Assembly: GCA_913056235.1 (NCBI GenBank) | Contig: CAJXMW010000001.1 | Location: 1,178,001-1,242,000 of the forward strand | Direction: 5' to 3' | Length of the DNA: 64,000 nt | Source of the DNA: an uncultured Fodinibius sp. | Lineage (GTDB): Bacteria; Bacteroidota; Rhodothermia; Balneolales; Balneolaceae | Shown here: piece by piece, positions 29,487 through 37,276 of the stretch | Layout of the letters: each line of letters opens with the position of its first letter | Position numbering within the stretch: the stretch's first letter is position 1 | Program-made: the position numbers and the translations under genes | Notes under the pieces: model-generated | What the model was told of the DNA's origin: nothing | The model's input: the letters and a program-made list of their open reading frames with translations, nothing else | The model's database searches: none

Positions 29487-30671
29487 TCATATCCCCTCAA
29501 TCTTGCCTACTCTTACCACCGGTGCATCCTCATGGTCTATAAAATAGAACCGGTCTTTTTCATCCATCCAAATAGCAGGATGATGGGAAGAGAAATAGCC
29601 AAGATTGTTGTGAATCGCTATTTCATCGAAGGAGCCGGTTCCGACCAAGTCCCCTTGGGGATCAAAAACCTCAACCATGGTCTTTAGTGAATCTTGATTT
29701 TGCATACGCTGGCCGCTGAAATGAAGCACGTTGCCATTGCTCATTTGCACCATTCCAATGCTATAACTGTTTATCTTGCCCCGCGATCGCTGCTGCTGTT
29801 TTCCTTCCTTTCCATATGTTACAAACAACATGCTGCCCTCCTCATCAGTATTTAATACCACAGCTTCTTCCCAATTCGTGTGTCCCTCAAATCTGTTAAC
29901 GATCTTCCATCCATCAGCTGATTTTTCGAATTCATAAACTTTCCCATCATAAATTCCGGGAACATACCAGAAGCTATTTTTCTCTGTTTTAACAACATTT
30001 CCGTCGTTCTTCCAGCTGCTTATCATATTGACGAATTTGGAATCGGACTTTGATACAAGGCGACTGAACTTCCCAAAAGAATTAAGATGATTTTCAAATG
30101 AGTTGCTGTAGCGATGAAAAACGTAATCCCGGTAATTGCCAGTGGCTTCTTCTCCTATGGTTCTGGGCTTTTTAAGCATGATGTAGTTGCCACCTTTGGT
30201 TTGAAAGAATTTTTCCGACCACACCATGTCTGGACGCGAAGGGGCGTATTCTGATAGGATGTTACCTTTTTTTGAGAACCACGTCACACGCTGACTCACG
30301 ATGTCATAGGCTACAATGTTATTCTCATTGTTCAAATGGAAGATAGGTCCTGAAGGAAACTCTCCCGGCCCCTTGCCCGATCGGCCGATCGAGCGCAAGT
30401 AGTTGCCTTGCGGTCCAAACACCATAATCGTTTTTTGCTCCCCCTCGGCGATATAGATGTTTTGCCGGTTATCCGTACGGATATAATAAGGATAGGCCAG
30501 AAAATAGTCAGCATCTGCATTGGTGGTTCCGCCGATGACAAATGATTCGTCAAATGAAAGAGATAACTCTTCAGGTGCCAAGCCTGAAACAAATCCACTT
30601 ATGGTGAAAGCCAGAATGAGCACCGACAGCCAGAATTGTGTTGAATGGGATGAGTGGATATTAAGCGTCAT
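29487..30671 (-). CDS. Six-bladed beta-propeller, secreted, non-lipidated
   Basis: About 395 residues from the ATG at complement 30671, which places a clean signal peptide at the N-terminus ('FWLSVLILAFTISGF'). There is no lipobox Cys, so it is probably periplasmic or released. It has 'YIAEGEQKTIMVFGPQGNY', 'GRSGKGPGEF' and late blades with 'LVGTGSFDEIAIHNNLGYF'. It is the only intact propeller of the array on the minus strand, suggesting a separate insertion or inversion. Distantly like type B. Role unknown. Confidence 0.82.
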   Translation of the reverse strand: MTLNIHSSHSTQFWLSVLILAFTISGFVSGLAPEELSLSFDESFVIGGTTNADADYFLAYPYYIRTDNRQNIYIAEGEQKTIMVFGPQGNYLRSIGRSGKGPGEFPSGPIFHLNNENNIVAYDIVSQRVTWFSKKGNILSEYAPSRPDMVWSEKFFQTKGGNYIMLKKPRTIGEEATGNYRDYVFHRYSNSFENHLNSFGKFSRLVSKSDSKFVNMISSWKNDGNVVKTEKNSFWYVPGIYDGKVYEFEKSADGWKIVNRFEGHTNWEEAVVLNTDEEGSMLFVTYGKEGKQQQRSRGKINSYSIGMVQMSNGNVLHFSGQRMQNQDSLKTMVEVFDPQGDLVGTGSFDEIAIHNNLGYFSSHHPAIWMDEKDRFYFIDHEDAPVVRVGKIEGI

Positions 30672-30964
30672 GGTTTCAAATTGTGATCTGCAGATCAACA
30701 TTGATTTTGCAACTAACGAAATATGGGGATTAACCCCAAGAGCAACAGGAAATTACGTCTTATCCGACTAATACATCAGGCAAGTTTCGCAATTGTATCC
30801 TGATTCGGTGGCTAATATTACTGACCGGCCAATTGCCTTGGAATTATGACGGTCTAATCGTACTGATATTTTTCGTGAATCTGTCTTAATAGAAACTTCT
30901 TAAATGCTATTCCGGTAGACTTCCCAAGTTTTGGAAAGTCTAGGCCCGACGTGTATCTTGCATT

Positions 30965-31086
30965 AAGAGTTTCTAATGTAACATCTGGGCTTTTTCCACT
31001 CTTGATTAATAAATGACGGGAGCTGGAAATAGGAATTTACTTGAGACGCTATGCCGAATTCGAGAAAACGATCAGCATGTAATTAA
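30965..31086 (+). pseudogene. Promoter and first codons of an AraC-type gene, relic
   Basis: The sequence from about 30965 duplicates the upstream region of the AraC-type gene at 41355 (TTTCTAATGTAACATC..GG, then CTTGATTAATAAATGACG-GAGCTGGAA), and at 31051 encodes MPNSRKR followed by SACN and a stop. Only the start of the gene survives. Downstream, it joins directly to a decayed propeller. Confidence 0.75.
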
Positions 31087-31130
31087 CTTCAAGGATATCA
31101 ACTTATATAATACGGCTATGGTTTTTTATC

Positions 31131-31437
31131 ATGTTAATTTTTGGCCTCGGATGTAATCAGCAGTCTATTGTACCCGAATTATCCCAGCTAAAAGAGTTAA
31201 TTAACACTTCAAGTGTTCGTATTGTTAATACCGACGAAGTAAAGGGTGTATTTGTTAACCCAAACTTAGTAATAAATACAATGATGGGACCGGACGAATA
31301 TTTAGCTCGTCCTGTTTCTGCTTTACTACAGGGTCAGAAATGGATAATAGCTGATCGAAGGCAGGTAATCTAAATGGTTTTCAAAAGCCGGCGAACTTGT
31401 TACAAGGTTCGGCATTGAAATAGGAGAATCTGAATAA
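31131..31437 (+). pseudogene. Internally deleted propeller lipoprotein
   Basis: A lipoprotein signal ('MLIFGLGCNQQSIVPEL') leads into 80 codons that stop at 31373. Directly after, in another frame, comes 'WFSKAGELVTRFGIEIG', the tail block of type-A propellers (WWVLK.TGELITRF.W). The centre of the gene has been lost. The first frame remains open upstream of the ATG with a plausible longer signal segment, so the original start may also be lost. Confidence 0.75.
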
Positions 31438-31440
31438 CAA

Positions 31441-32739
31441 ATGAAGTATCAAAATCACCTGGTATTAGTTGCTGTCTTTGTCCTAATTCCCTTTCAACTT
31501 CCGGCCCAGGAATACTGGGCCGGTTTTGATAATGTGCAATACGATGGGCAATATTTTTATGCGGTAGCCGACAAGCTTTTTCAAGTTGTGAAAATTGATA
31601 AATCAGGGAAGGTTATAAAAAAGTTCGGCAAGAGAGGTAAAGGGCCCAGAGAATTTTCCACAGAAAATTTAGAGTTATTACTGACCGATAGTCTGCTATA
31701 TGTATTGGATGATAAGGCTATGACGATTACTAAAATTGATAAAAAAACATTCGATAATCGTGGCAGAACCATAATTCAAAAACCTGCCTCTAAGATAATA
31801 TCCTATGATCACAAATTATATGGTTACGTTACCGATTTTGAAGAATCCAATCCTGTAGAAACCGGCAAACAGGTGAATGTATTTAGGCCGATTGACCAGC
31901 TACAGGAGCCTGAGACCTCTTTATTTAGAATCGAAGATCCTAATCCAATTAACCCATTTTACGATGCTGAAATTGTTGAGTCTTCTAATAACACTGTCGT
32001 AATTGCCCGAGAAGGGAAAAGTACGTTAACTATTTTTCATAGTGATTCTATGTATCTAAGAAAGGTTCCATTCATTGAAAAACATTCATTAGGAGAGAAG
32101 ATAGAAGGAGATACAGAATATTTAGAACGACCGATGATGAAGGTAGTTTGGAAGAAAAAGATTATGCCAGAATATATGCTCATTAAATCTTTAAGCATAG
32201 ATGAAGAGCATATTTATATTCAGGTTTATTCCTATAAATTAGGAGAATCTTTGATCCGGTACGACATTCAGAAAGATGCATTTGAACATCTTGGGGCATT
32301 AACACAAGGTAAGTTGGCCGCGGTTGCTCGAGATACAGTTTATACTTTAGACAACTTAGATACGAAAAATACAACTATTAATAGTATTACAAGCTGTTCA
32401 GGTGATCAGGTGTCATTTTACTTTAATTCGGATGTATTCAAAGAAAGTTGTACAACCTGTACAGATTCTTTTTTCAACTGGTATAATTACCTAAGTAAAC
32501 ACAATATACCAGTAGCAATAAATTTAGAAGATGATTCCTGGTTTGGGGAAAAGGAAATTGATTCTCAAACGCTCAACAACTTGTCACAATGGAATATTTG
32601 GGGAGAGATTGGGTTCAAGGATGAATGCAAAGGTTGTTTTGATACTTCAATATCAGCCCAAATTTATTCATCTGATAAGTATTATTCATTTCCCGAACCG
32701 ATTTCTACCCTTAAAAAAAGGTTGCAATGCATTGATTAG
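31441..32739 (+). CDS. Propeller-like secreted protein with Cys-rich C-terminal domain
   Basis: A 432-residue protein with a Sec signal cleaved after 'FQLPAQ'. Residues ~25-310 have propeller blades and the motif 'GKRGKGPREF', a variant of GRGPGEF. The last ~110 residues differ from every other propeller here: 'VSFYFNSDVFKESCTTCTDS' resembles the first strand and CxxC of a thioredoxin-like fold, and a second CxxC follows ('FKDECKGCFD'), ending in '..LQCID'. A redox or metal-binding role is a possibility only. It directly follows a broken propeller gene. The thioredoxin relation is weak because the cis-proline region is not evident. Confidence 0.75.
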   Translation: MKYQNHLVLVAVFVLIPFQLPAQEYWAGFDNVQYDGQYFYAVADKLFQVVKIDKSGKVIKKFGKRGKGPREFSTENLELLLTDSLLYVLDDKAMTITKIDKKTFDNRGRTIIQKPASKIISYDHKLYGYVTDFEESNPVETGKQVNVFRPIDQLQEPETSLFRIEDPNPINPFYDAEIVESSNNTVVIAREGKSTLTIFHSDSMYLRKVPFIEKHSLGEKIEGDTEYLERPMMKVVWKKKIMPEYMLIKSLSIDEEHIYIQVYSYKLGESLIRYDIQKDAFEHLGALTQGKLAAVARDTVYTLDNLDTKNTTINSITSCSGDQVSFYFNSDVFKESCTTCTDSFFNWYNYLSKHNIPVAINLEDDSWFGEKEIDSQTLNNLSQWNIWGEIGFKDECKGCFDTSISAQIYSSDKYYSFPEPISTLKKRLQCID

Positions 32740-32789
32740 ATACTGAGTACTGATATTTCCACCCAGCCGCCGCGATATTCCGACAGGGA

Positions 32790-33081
32790 GCTTGGCAGAA
32801 CGAATATAAACGCGAGCACTTGGGACATCAGCTATGCCAACGACCGGCCGTTCCAGATTCAAGGATTGCTTTAAAAGCTTTTGAAATTAATGGGCAACAG
32901 CGAATATGGACGCTAATTTACCTTTGACATTTTTAACAAAGAAGGAGCTTTCCTGTAGCGGATTACCATAACCAAAGAGATCGAAATGCTGGAAATAAAG
33001 GGCGATTATCTGTTAGCTAGCCTTGGTAAGTCCCGACGAGAGCCCAAAGGATTAGTGCACAAAATTCCAGTTATTAACTGA
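32790..33081 (+). pseudogene. 3' remnant of another propeller
   Basis: Broken frames give 'YANDRPFQIQGLL' and, after stops, 'FDIFNKEGAFL' and 'EIEMLEIKGDYLLASLGKSR', ending 'KGLVHKIPVIN' and a stop at 33081. These are typical last-blade sequences of the family. No 5' part is present. Confidence 0.65.
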
Positions 33082-33176
33082 TGCCAGTAATAAATTAACA
33101 ATTTCTAATGTAACAAATGGTTTGGTTTACCATCATTCTTAATGAATAGAAATAGACAAGAGACTAATTACGAGCT

Positions 33177-33578
33177 ATGGCGCGCAAATATAAGCGTATT
33201 GAGGAAAAATTAAACGATCAGCGTGGCTAAACTTAAAGAACCAAAATAAATTACACCGGAGTTGAGAGAGCGATAAGATGTATTCGTAAGAACCTTTTTG
33301 CAAAAAAAACTAACGGTAAGATGGTTGGAAGAACGTTGTTGAATCAACAGTGGCAGTTTTGCGACCAAGTTTGCTAAAAGTACAGGTTTTTACCCAAGGA
33401 ATTTATTTTATATCACCGCATTGAAGCTTCCAAACGTTTATTAAAAGAGACTGACGCTACTATAACCGTTATAGCTGTTTCGGTAGGTTTTAATTCTCTT
33501 TCGGCTTTTTGTAAAACGTTCAAGAGCCGGGAGGGTACGAAACCATCGGTATTTTGGGTATCAGAAAACAGGCTATAA
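33177..33578 (+). pseudogene. AraC-type regulator, frameshifted
   Basis: Begins at ATG 33177 (MARKYKRIEEKLNDQRG) and is interrupted by stops and frameshifts. It then shows 'EFILYHRIEASKRLLKETDA' and 'VIAVSVGFNSLSAFCKTFK', the second helix-turn-helix of the AraC family, comparable to the intact gene at 41355 ('LAYTVGFNSHSAFSRSFK'). The TTTCTAATGTAACA element precedes it. Its final codons overlap the promoter of the first peptide gene. Confidence 0.8.
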
Positions 33579-33612
33579 TCATAAGCTAAATAAAAGTTAA
33601 CGGTGACTTATT
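33561..33612 (+). promoter_or_regulatory. Peptide-gene leader, copy 1
   Basis: TATCAGAAAACAGGCTATAATCATAAGCT..ATAAAAGTTAA.GGTGAC, ending 7 bp before the start codon. TATAAT at 33573-33578 is a good -10 candidate and GGTGA a ribosome binding site. The block is repeated before the peptide genes at 35250 and 38704, and in diverged form before 36955 and 40823. Confidence 0.6.
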
Positions 33613-33825
33613 GTGTCATTTGCTAAAACATTATCTCGAGATGAAATGAAAAATATCACAGCAGGATGGGTGGACGAATATGGATGTACCTATACTGGCG
33701 GAACAGCATCATGTCGAAGTTATTACGACTGCCTAACTTTTGTATGTACGAGTAAGGCACCTTCGGAAGGCTGGGATTCCTCAACGTGTGTAGAACAAGT
33801 ACAATCCTTGCGATTAAAATGTTAA
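33613..33825 (+). CDS. Cys-rich leader peptide 1 (double-glycine type)
   Basis: A 70-residue precursor starting at GTG with the shared leader MSFAKTLSRDEMKNITAG. The leader resembles double-glycine/C39 leaders ('LSRDEMKNI.AG'), with Ala-Gly as the likely cleavage site after residue 18. The core of ~52 residues has six Cys and several Tyr, Ser and Gly, and no hydrophobic segment. The gene lies 23 bp before a propeller lipoprotein. No modification enzyme is nearby, so disulfides are the likeliest processing. Toxin, signal or ligand roles are all possible. Confidence 0.8.
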   Translation: MSFAKTLSRDEMKNITAGWVDEYGCTYTGGTASCRSYYDCLTFVCTSKAPSEGWDSSTCVEQVQSLRLKC

Positions 33826-33848
33826 TTTTTGCCTTCTAAATTTTAAAC

Positions 33849-35117
33849 ATGAATAATTTTAGACAACAAATATTTTTGATGCTCATTATTACGATGGGCA
33901 TCTTTTTTCTTAATTGCTGTGATAGGAAGAGGCCTACAGAAAAAAGTGGTTCAGGACGTTCTTTTAAAAAACAGTTTTACCAATTCGATGTAAGAGAAAA
34001 AGTACCTGATCATATACAGACTCTCGAGAATGTATCAATATTTCCAAGCGATAGTGATGCACCATACTCTATAAAGCTAATTGAGGAAGAGAGATTTGGA
34101 GAAAAAGGAGAACCATTTCTAGTAAAGGTGGCTTCTTGTGTTGTAGATAATCGGGGAAGGATAATTGTCAGGAGTGCCAATTCTAGTTATGAGCAGCAGT
34201 TGTTTGTATTTAATTCTGATGGAACTTTTCATTCCAAACTCGGGCGCCAAGGGAAGGGACCTGGTGAGTATGGTGTCATACTTGGTATTCATTCCCAAAA
34301 TGGTAGAATCTATGTATTGGATCACACAAGTAAAAGACTGAATGAGTATTCCACATCTGATTACAAGTTCATACGTTCAATTTTATTTGAGGAATGGAAG
34401 GCGCCGGATAACTTCAAGTTCAGTTCTGTAGAACCCAGACATGATGGAAATTATCATGTAACATTTTTAAGTCTTGGGTCTAAGTCTGGGTTTCAAGAAA
34501 TTATACAGATGGTTAAAGACCATGAAGGAAAAGAAGTAAATTTTGGACCACTTAAATTTCAGGGGAGATACAAGATTACCTCTAGTACTCGCAAGTCAAA
34601 AATTTCTACTCCAACTATGCCTATATCATTTTTGGGTACAACAAGAACAGCGCTTTCCCAGAATGATGTACTATTTACTAATTGGTCCCGCGAATTTTTA
34701 ATTAAAAAATATGATAGTACCGGTAAGTATCAATCAGCTATATATTATCCCTTATTAGGTGTGCCGTTTGTACTTGAAGACTATACGAAATCCGCTGTTT
34801 TTAGTCCTGATGCAGGTGAGATTAAAAAAGATTTATCAGCTAATGGAATTGATATACCTGATAGACTTCCAGTAATCGACAGATTAATTATTGATGATGA
34901 AAATAGGATTTGGGTTGCCTTGCCAACAAGCTCAAGTCGTGACACTTATGAGTGGTGGATACTTGAGGAGAATGGGGAATTATTAGCAAAACTGAAGCTC
35001 CCTGAGCAGAGACCTATTTTCGATATCAAAAATGGATTTCTTTATAGTAAAAAGACGAATGAAGAAACAGGGACCGAGTATGTGGTCAAGTACCGGATTG
35101 TACTGACGGAAAAGTAA
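33849..35117 (+). CDS. Six-bladed beta-propeller lipoprotein (type A), partner of peptide 1
   Basis: A 422-residue lipoprotein, lipobox 'FFLNC' followed by a second Cys. Type A features: 'VPDHIQTLENVSIFPSDSDA', 'GRQGKGPGEY', 'TNWSREFLIKKYDSTGKYQS', 'LPVIDRLIIDDENRIWVALP' and 'EWWILEENGELLAKLKLP'. It starts 23 bp after peptide 1 with no hairpin between, so the two are surely on one transcript. Strongly AT-rich. I infer that it binds, anchors or protects against the peptide, without direct evidence. Confidence 0.87.
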   Translation: MNNFRQQIFLMLIITMGIFFLNCCDRKRPTEKSGSGRSFKKQFYQFDVREKVPDHIQTLENVSIFPSDSDAPYSIKLIEEERFGEKGEPFLVKVASCVVDNRGRIIVRSANSSYEQQLFVFNSDGTFHSKLGRQGKGPGEYGVILGIHSQNGRIYVLDHTSKRLNEYSTSDYKFIRSILFEEWKAPDNFKFSSVEPRHDGNYHVTFLSLGSKSGFQEIIQMVKDHEGKEVNFGPLKFQGRYKITSSTRKSKISTPTMPISFLGTTRTALSQNDVLFTNWSREFLIKKYDSTGKYQSAIYYPLLGVPFVLEDYTKSAVFSPDAGEIKKDLSANGIDIPDRLPVIDRLIIDDENRIWVALPTSSSRDTYEWWILEENGELLAKLKLPEQRPIFDIKNGFLYSKKTNEETGTEYVVKYRIVLTEK

Positions 35118-35132
35118 TGGTGACAAAAAATG

Positions 35133-35249
35133 AACAACAAGTTTGCTTGAGAGAGCAGAAAGGTTTTTGGCTGGTTTTCTTTATACCAGTTGTGGTATCA
35201 GAAAACAGGCTATAATCATAAGCTGAATAAAAGTTAATGGTGACAATTT
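35133..35249 (+). promoter_or_regulatory. Peptide-gene leader, copy 2 (full length)
   Basis: Contains GTTTGCTTGAGAGAGCAGAA, AGGTTTTTGGCTGGTTT, TACCAGTTGTGGTATCAG, then GGCTATAATCATAAGC and AATGGTGACAATTT before ATG. TTGTGG and TATAAT form a possible -35/-10 pair with a short 15-bp spacer. ACCAG..TTGTGGT may fold. The same 115-bp block is found before the gene at 38704. Confidence 0.6.
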
Positions 35250-35468
35250 ATGTCATTTGCAAAAACACTATCTCGTGAAGAAATGAAAATTTTAAAGGCA
35301 GGAAGTGGCAATTGTGGAAATATACATTGTATTTCTGGAGGAGAGCAATATTATTGTGCTTCTGGTTCCTGTGATGATGACAATGCTAACCAATTAATAA
35401 ATGAACTATGTTTATCTGGTTGTATGGATATGGGGGATTGCGGAGGATGTGGTCAGTTTCCTGCATGA
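35250..35468 (+). CDS. Cys-rich leader peptide 2 (double-glycine type)
   Basis: A 72-residue precursor with leader MSFAKTLSREEMKILKAG and a core of ~54 residues holding eight Cys, including 'SGCMDMGDCGGCG'. The core is acidic ('CDDDNA') and unrelated in sequence to peptide 1 apart from Cys content, while the leader is nearly the same: the pattern of a conserved export signal on diversified cargo. GGTGAC ribosome binding site. A long hairpin and a propeller gene follow. Confidence 0.8.
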   Translation: MSFAKTLSREEMKILKAGSGNCGNIHCISGGEQYYCASGSCDDDNANQLINELCLSGCMDMGDCGGCGQFPA

Positions 35469-35507
35469 ATTAATTTATGACAATAGTATTATTTAAGTAA
35501 GTAGTAC

Positions 35508-35559
35508 TATTATATCCCCCTATCTGCAAGTACGGGACTAGAGAGGGGGGATATAATAG
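35508..35559 (+). terminator. Long hairpin between peptide 2 and its propeller
   Basis: CTATTATATCCCCCT pairs with AGGGGGGATATAATAG (one bulge), about 15 bp of stem. No T tract follows, so an attenuator or RNA-processing hairpin controlling the peptide to propeller ratio is as likely as full termination. Confidence 0.6.
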
Positions 35560-35655
35560 ATTTGAAAGTAAAAGCCATTGCGACAATTATATATCTTACT
35601 TAGGATTTTCATACAAATATAGTTTAAATAGTTGATTAACCTTTCTTTTCAAAAG

Positions 35656-36849
35656 ATGAAAATAACTAAATTGGAACAATGGCTTCTTCTACTTTTAGTT
35701 ATAGTTTTTTGGGGATGCTCAGCTCAAAAAACCGATCAACTACCTGATCATATTAAGAATATTAAAAACCTGACCGTCTATTCCGCAAATGCTGTACCTA
35801 ATAAGAAGATCACCTTCAAAAAAACTGCTATCTATGGTAGTACTGATCAAATGTTAATTGGGAGAATAGGCGATCTCGCCGTGGATCGTTTGGACCGTGT
35901 TTTTATTGCTGACGAGCAAAAACAACTAATTTATGTTTTTAAGCCCAACGGACAATTTATTACGCAACTTGGAAGAGAAGGTAGAGGACCAAGTGAATTT
36001 AATTACATAAAAAAAGTACAGACACGAAATAATCTTTTATATGCTTTTGACGCTAATTTTGGGATACGGAGAGTAAGTGTGTATACGCTCGATACGTTGG
36101 CCAGTGATCAAACTATTGAACTTGCCAGAAACAGAAAAAAAATTAATTCATTAACAAAAACATATCCGGGAGTACATGAAATATATGTGAGAAATAACGG
36201 TAGCTACGTAGCAGAATTTATATCTCATGGTGCTAATCCGACCCAAAAATGGCAAAACAAAGAAATTAAGGGCTTATTGTATCCTCTGGATAGAACAGGT
36301 GACATTACTTCCCATAAAATGATAGAATTTATAGAGGAAATACGTACTTATCATATGGGATCTCGTATGGGATTATTACCCATTAAGGCTTTTTTTGGGA
36401 ACGCATCGATCGTTTTAGCAAGCGATAACACTATCTACTGGGCTGGCCCTAAAAATTTTTTAATTAAAGAATATAGATCGGATGGAGGCTATAAGCAGTC
36501 GTTTTATTATCCGCGTAAGAAAATACCTCTGACGAGAAAATCCGCGCTTAAAGCCGGAGTTCAAGATTATTATATCAAGAACATGGAGTCGATGGAACTG
36601 CCACAAACTTGGCCGGTTGTTACAAACATGAAAATCGACGATCAAGACCAACTATGGGTTGCCACAACGGTGGAAGATATGAGTGTGTATGAATGGTGGG
36701 TGCTTAAAAATACTGGTGAACTCATTACAAGGTTTAAGTGGCCGCGGGATAAACCTATTGAAGAAGTAAAGAATGGCTTTATGTACACTCGAGAAATGGA
36801 TGAGAGGGGCATAGAAAACATCGTTAAGTATGAAATCGAGATGAAGTAG
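35656..36849 (+). CDS. Six-bladed beta-propeller lipoprotein (type A), partner of peptide 2
   Basis: About 397 residues from the ATG at 35656 (an in-frame TTG at 35632 is less likely). Lipobox 'IVFWGC' at Cys ~21, then 'LPDHIKNIKNLTVYSANAVP', 'GREGRGPSEF' (Ser for Gly in the motif), 'LIKEYRSDGGYKQS', 'WPVVTNMKIDDQDQLWVAT' and 'EWWVLKNTGELITRFKWP', ending 'ENIVKYEIEMK'. The late blades are those left behind in the relic at 31375. Separated from peptide 2 by the hairpin at 35508. Confidence 0.87.
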   Translation: MKITKLEQWLLLLLVIVFWGCSAQKTDQLPDHIKNIKNLTVYSANAVPNKKITFKKTAIYGSTDQMLIGRIGDLAVDRLDRVFIADEQKQLIYVFKPNGQFITQLGREGRGPSEFNYIKKVQTRNNLLYAFDANFGIRRVSVYTLDTLASDQTIELARNRKKINSLTKTYPGVHEIYVRNNGSYVAEFISHGANPTQKWQNKEIKGLLYPLDRTGDITSHKMIEFIEEIRTYHMGSRMGLLPIKAFFGNASIVLASDNTIYWAGPKNFLIKEYRSDGGYKQSFYYPRKKIPLTRKSALKAGVQDYYIKNMESMELPQTWPVVTNMKIDDQDQLWVATTVEDMSVYEWWVLKNTGELITRFKWPRDKPIEEVKNGFMYTREMDERGIENIVKYEIEMK

Positions 36850-36954
36850 GATTTGCTTGAGAGAGCAGAAAGGTTTTTAGCCGGTTTCCCCAAATATCAA
36901 TATTGTATTTAAAACTGGCTATAATCTTTAACTTAAAAAGAAAGGTGACTAATT
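36850..36954 (+). promoter_or_regulatory. Peptide-gene leader, copy 3 (diverged)
   Basis: Starts with GATTTGCTTGAGAGAGCAGA and AAGGTTTTTAGCCGGTTTCC as in copies 2 and 4; the middle has diverged, but GGCTATAATCTTTAAC and AAAGGTGACTAATT before ATG are kept. The stronger conservation of the TATAAT and GGTGAC parts supports their role as promoter and ribosome binding site. Confidence 0.6.
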
Positions 36955-37203
36955 ATGTCATTTGTTAAAATATTATCACGCGATGAAATGAAAAATGTAC
37001 AGGCTGGTAACGTATATATTGAGTGTGACGGTTGTCAAAACTCTACTTGCCGTGGTTTTGCTTTAGATTGCACGTCTGGGGTATATCAAATATGTGGACC
37101 TGGTTCTGCCGGCAGTGATGGGCCTGCTGGTCATAGTTGTACTCCTTCAGAAATGATAGCATTAATTTTAAAAAATTTTATTCAAATCTCAGTGCCACTG
37201 TAG
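36955..37203 (+). CDS. Cys-rich leader peptide 3 (double-glycine type)
   Basis: An 82-residue precursor with leader MSFVKILSRDEMKNVQAG and a core with six Cys, rich in Gly and Ser ('CGPGSAGSDGPAGHSC'). The last codons, giving '..IQISVPL', lie inside the left arm and loop of the hairpin at 37183-37218, so the C-terminal ~15 hydrophobic residues may be a readthrough after loss of the original stop. Otherwise it matches peptides 1 and 2 in size and plan. A type A propeller follows. Confidence 0.78.
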   Translation: MSFVKILSRDEMKNVQAGNVYIECDGCQNSTCRGFALDCTSGVYQICGPGSAGSDGPAGHSCTPSEMIALILKNFIQISVPL

Positions 37204-37218
37204 TGGCACTGAGATTTG
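37183..37218 (+). terminator. Near-perfect hairpin overlapping end of peptide 3
   Basis: CAAATCTCAGTGCCACT pairs exactly with AGTGGCACTGAGATTTG around a two-base loop. It includes the stop codon of peptide 3 and lies 58 bp before the propeller start. There is no long T tract. Confidence 0.65.
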
Positions 37219-37276
37219 CTGTAGTTTATTTAAATAAACAAACTGGTAAACATTTTTCCCTAACTGATTTGAATAA

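Noticed and set aside
31131-31373. An intact 80-residue lipoprotein gene
   Set aside because: The tail of a type-A propeller follows immediately in another frame, so the short frame is the front part of a deleted propeller gene.
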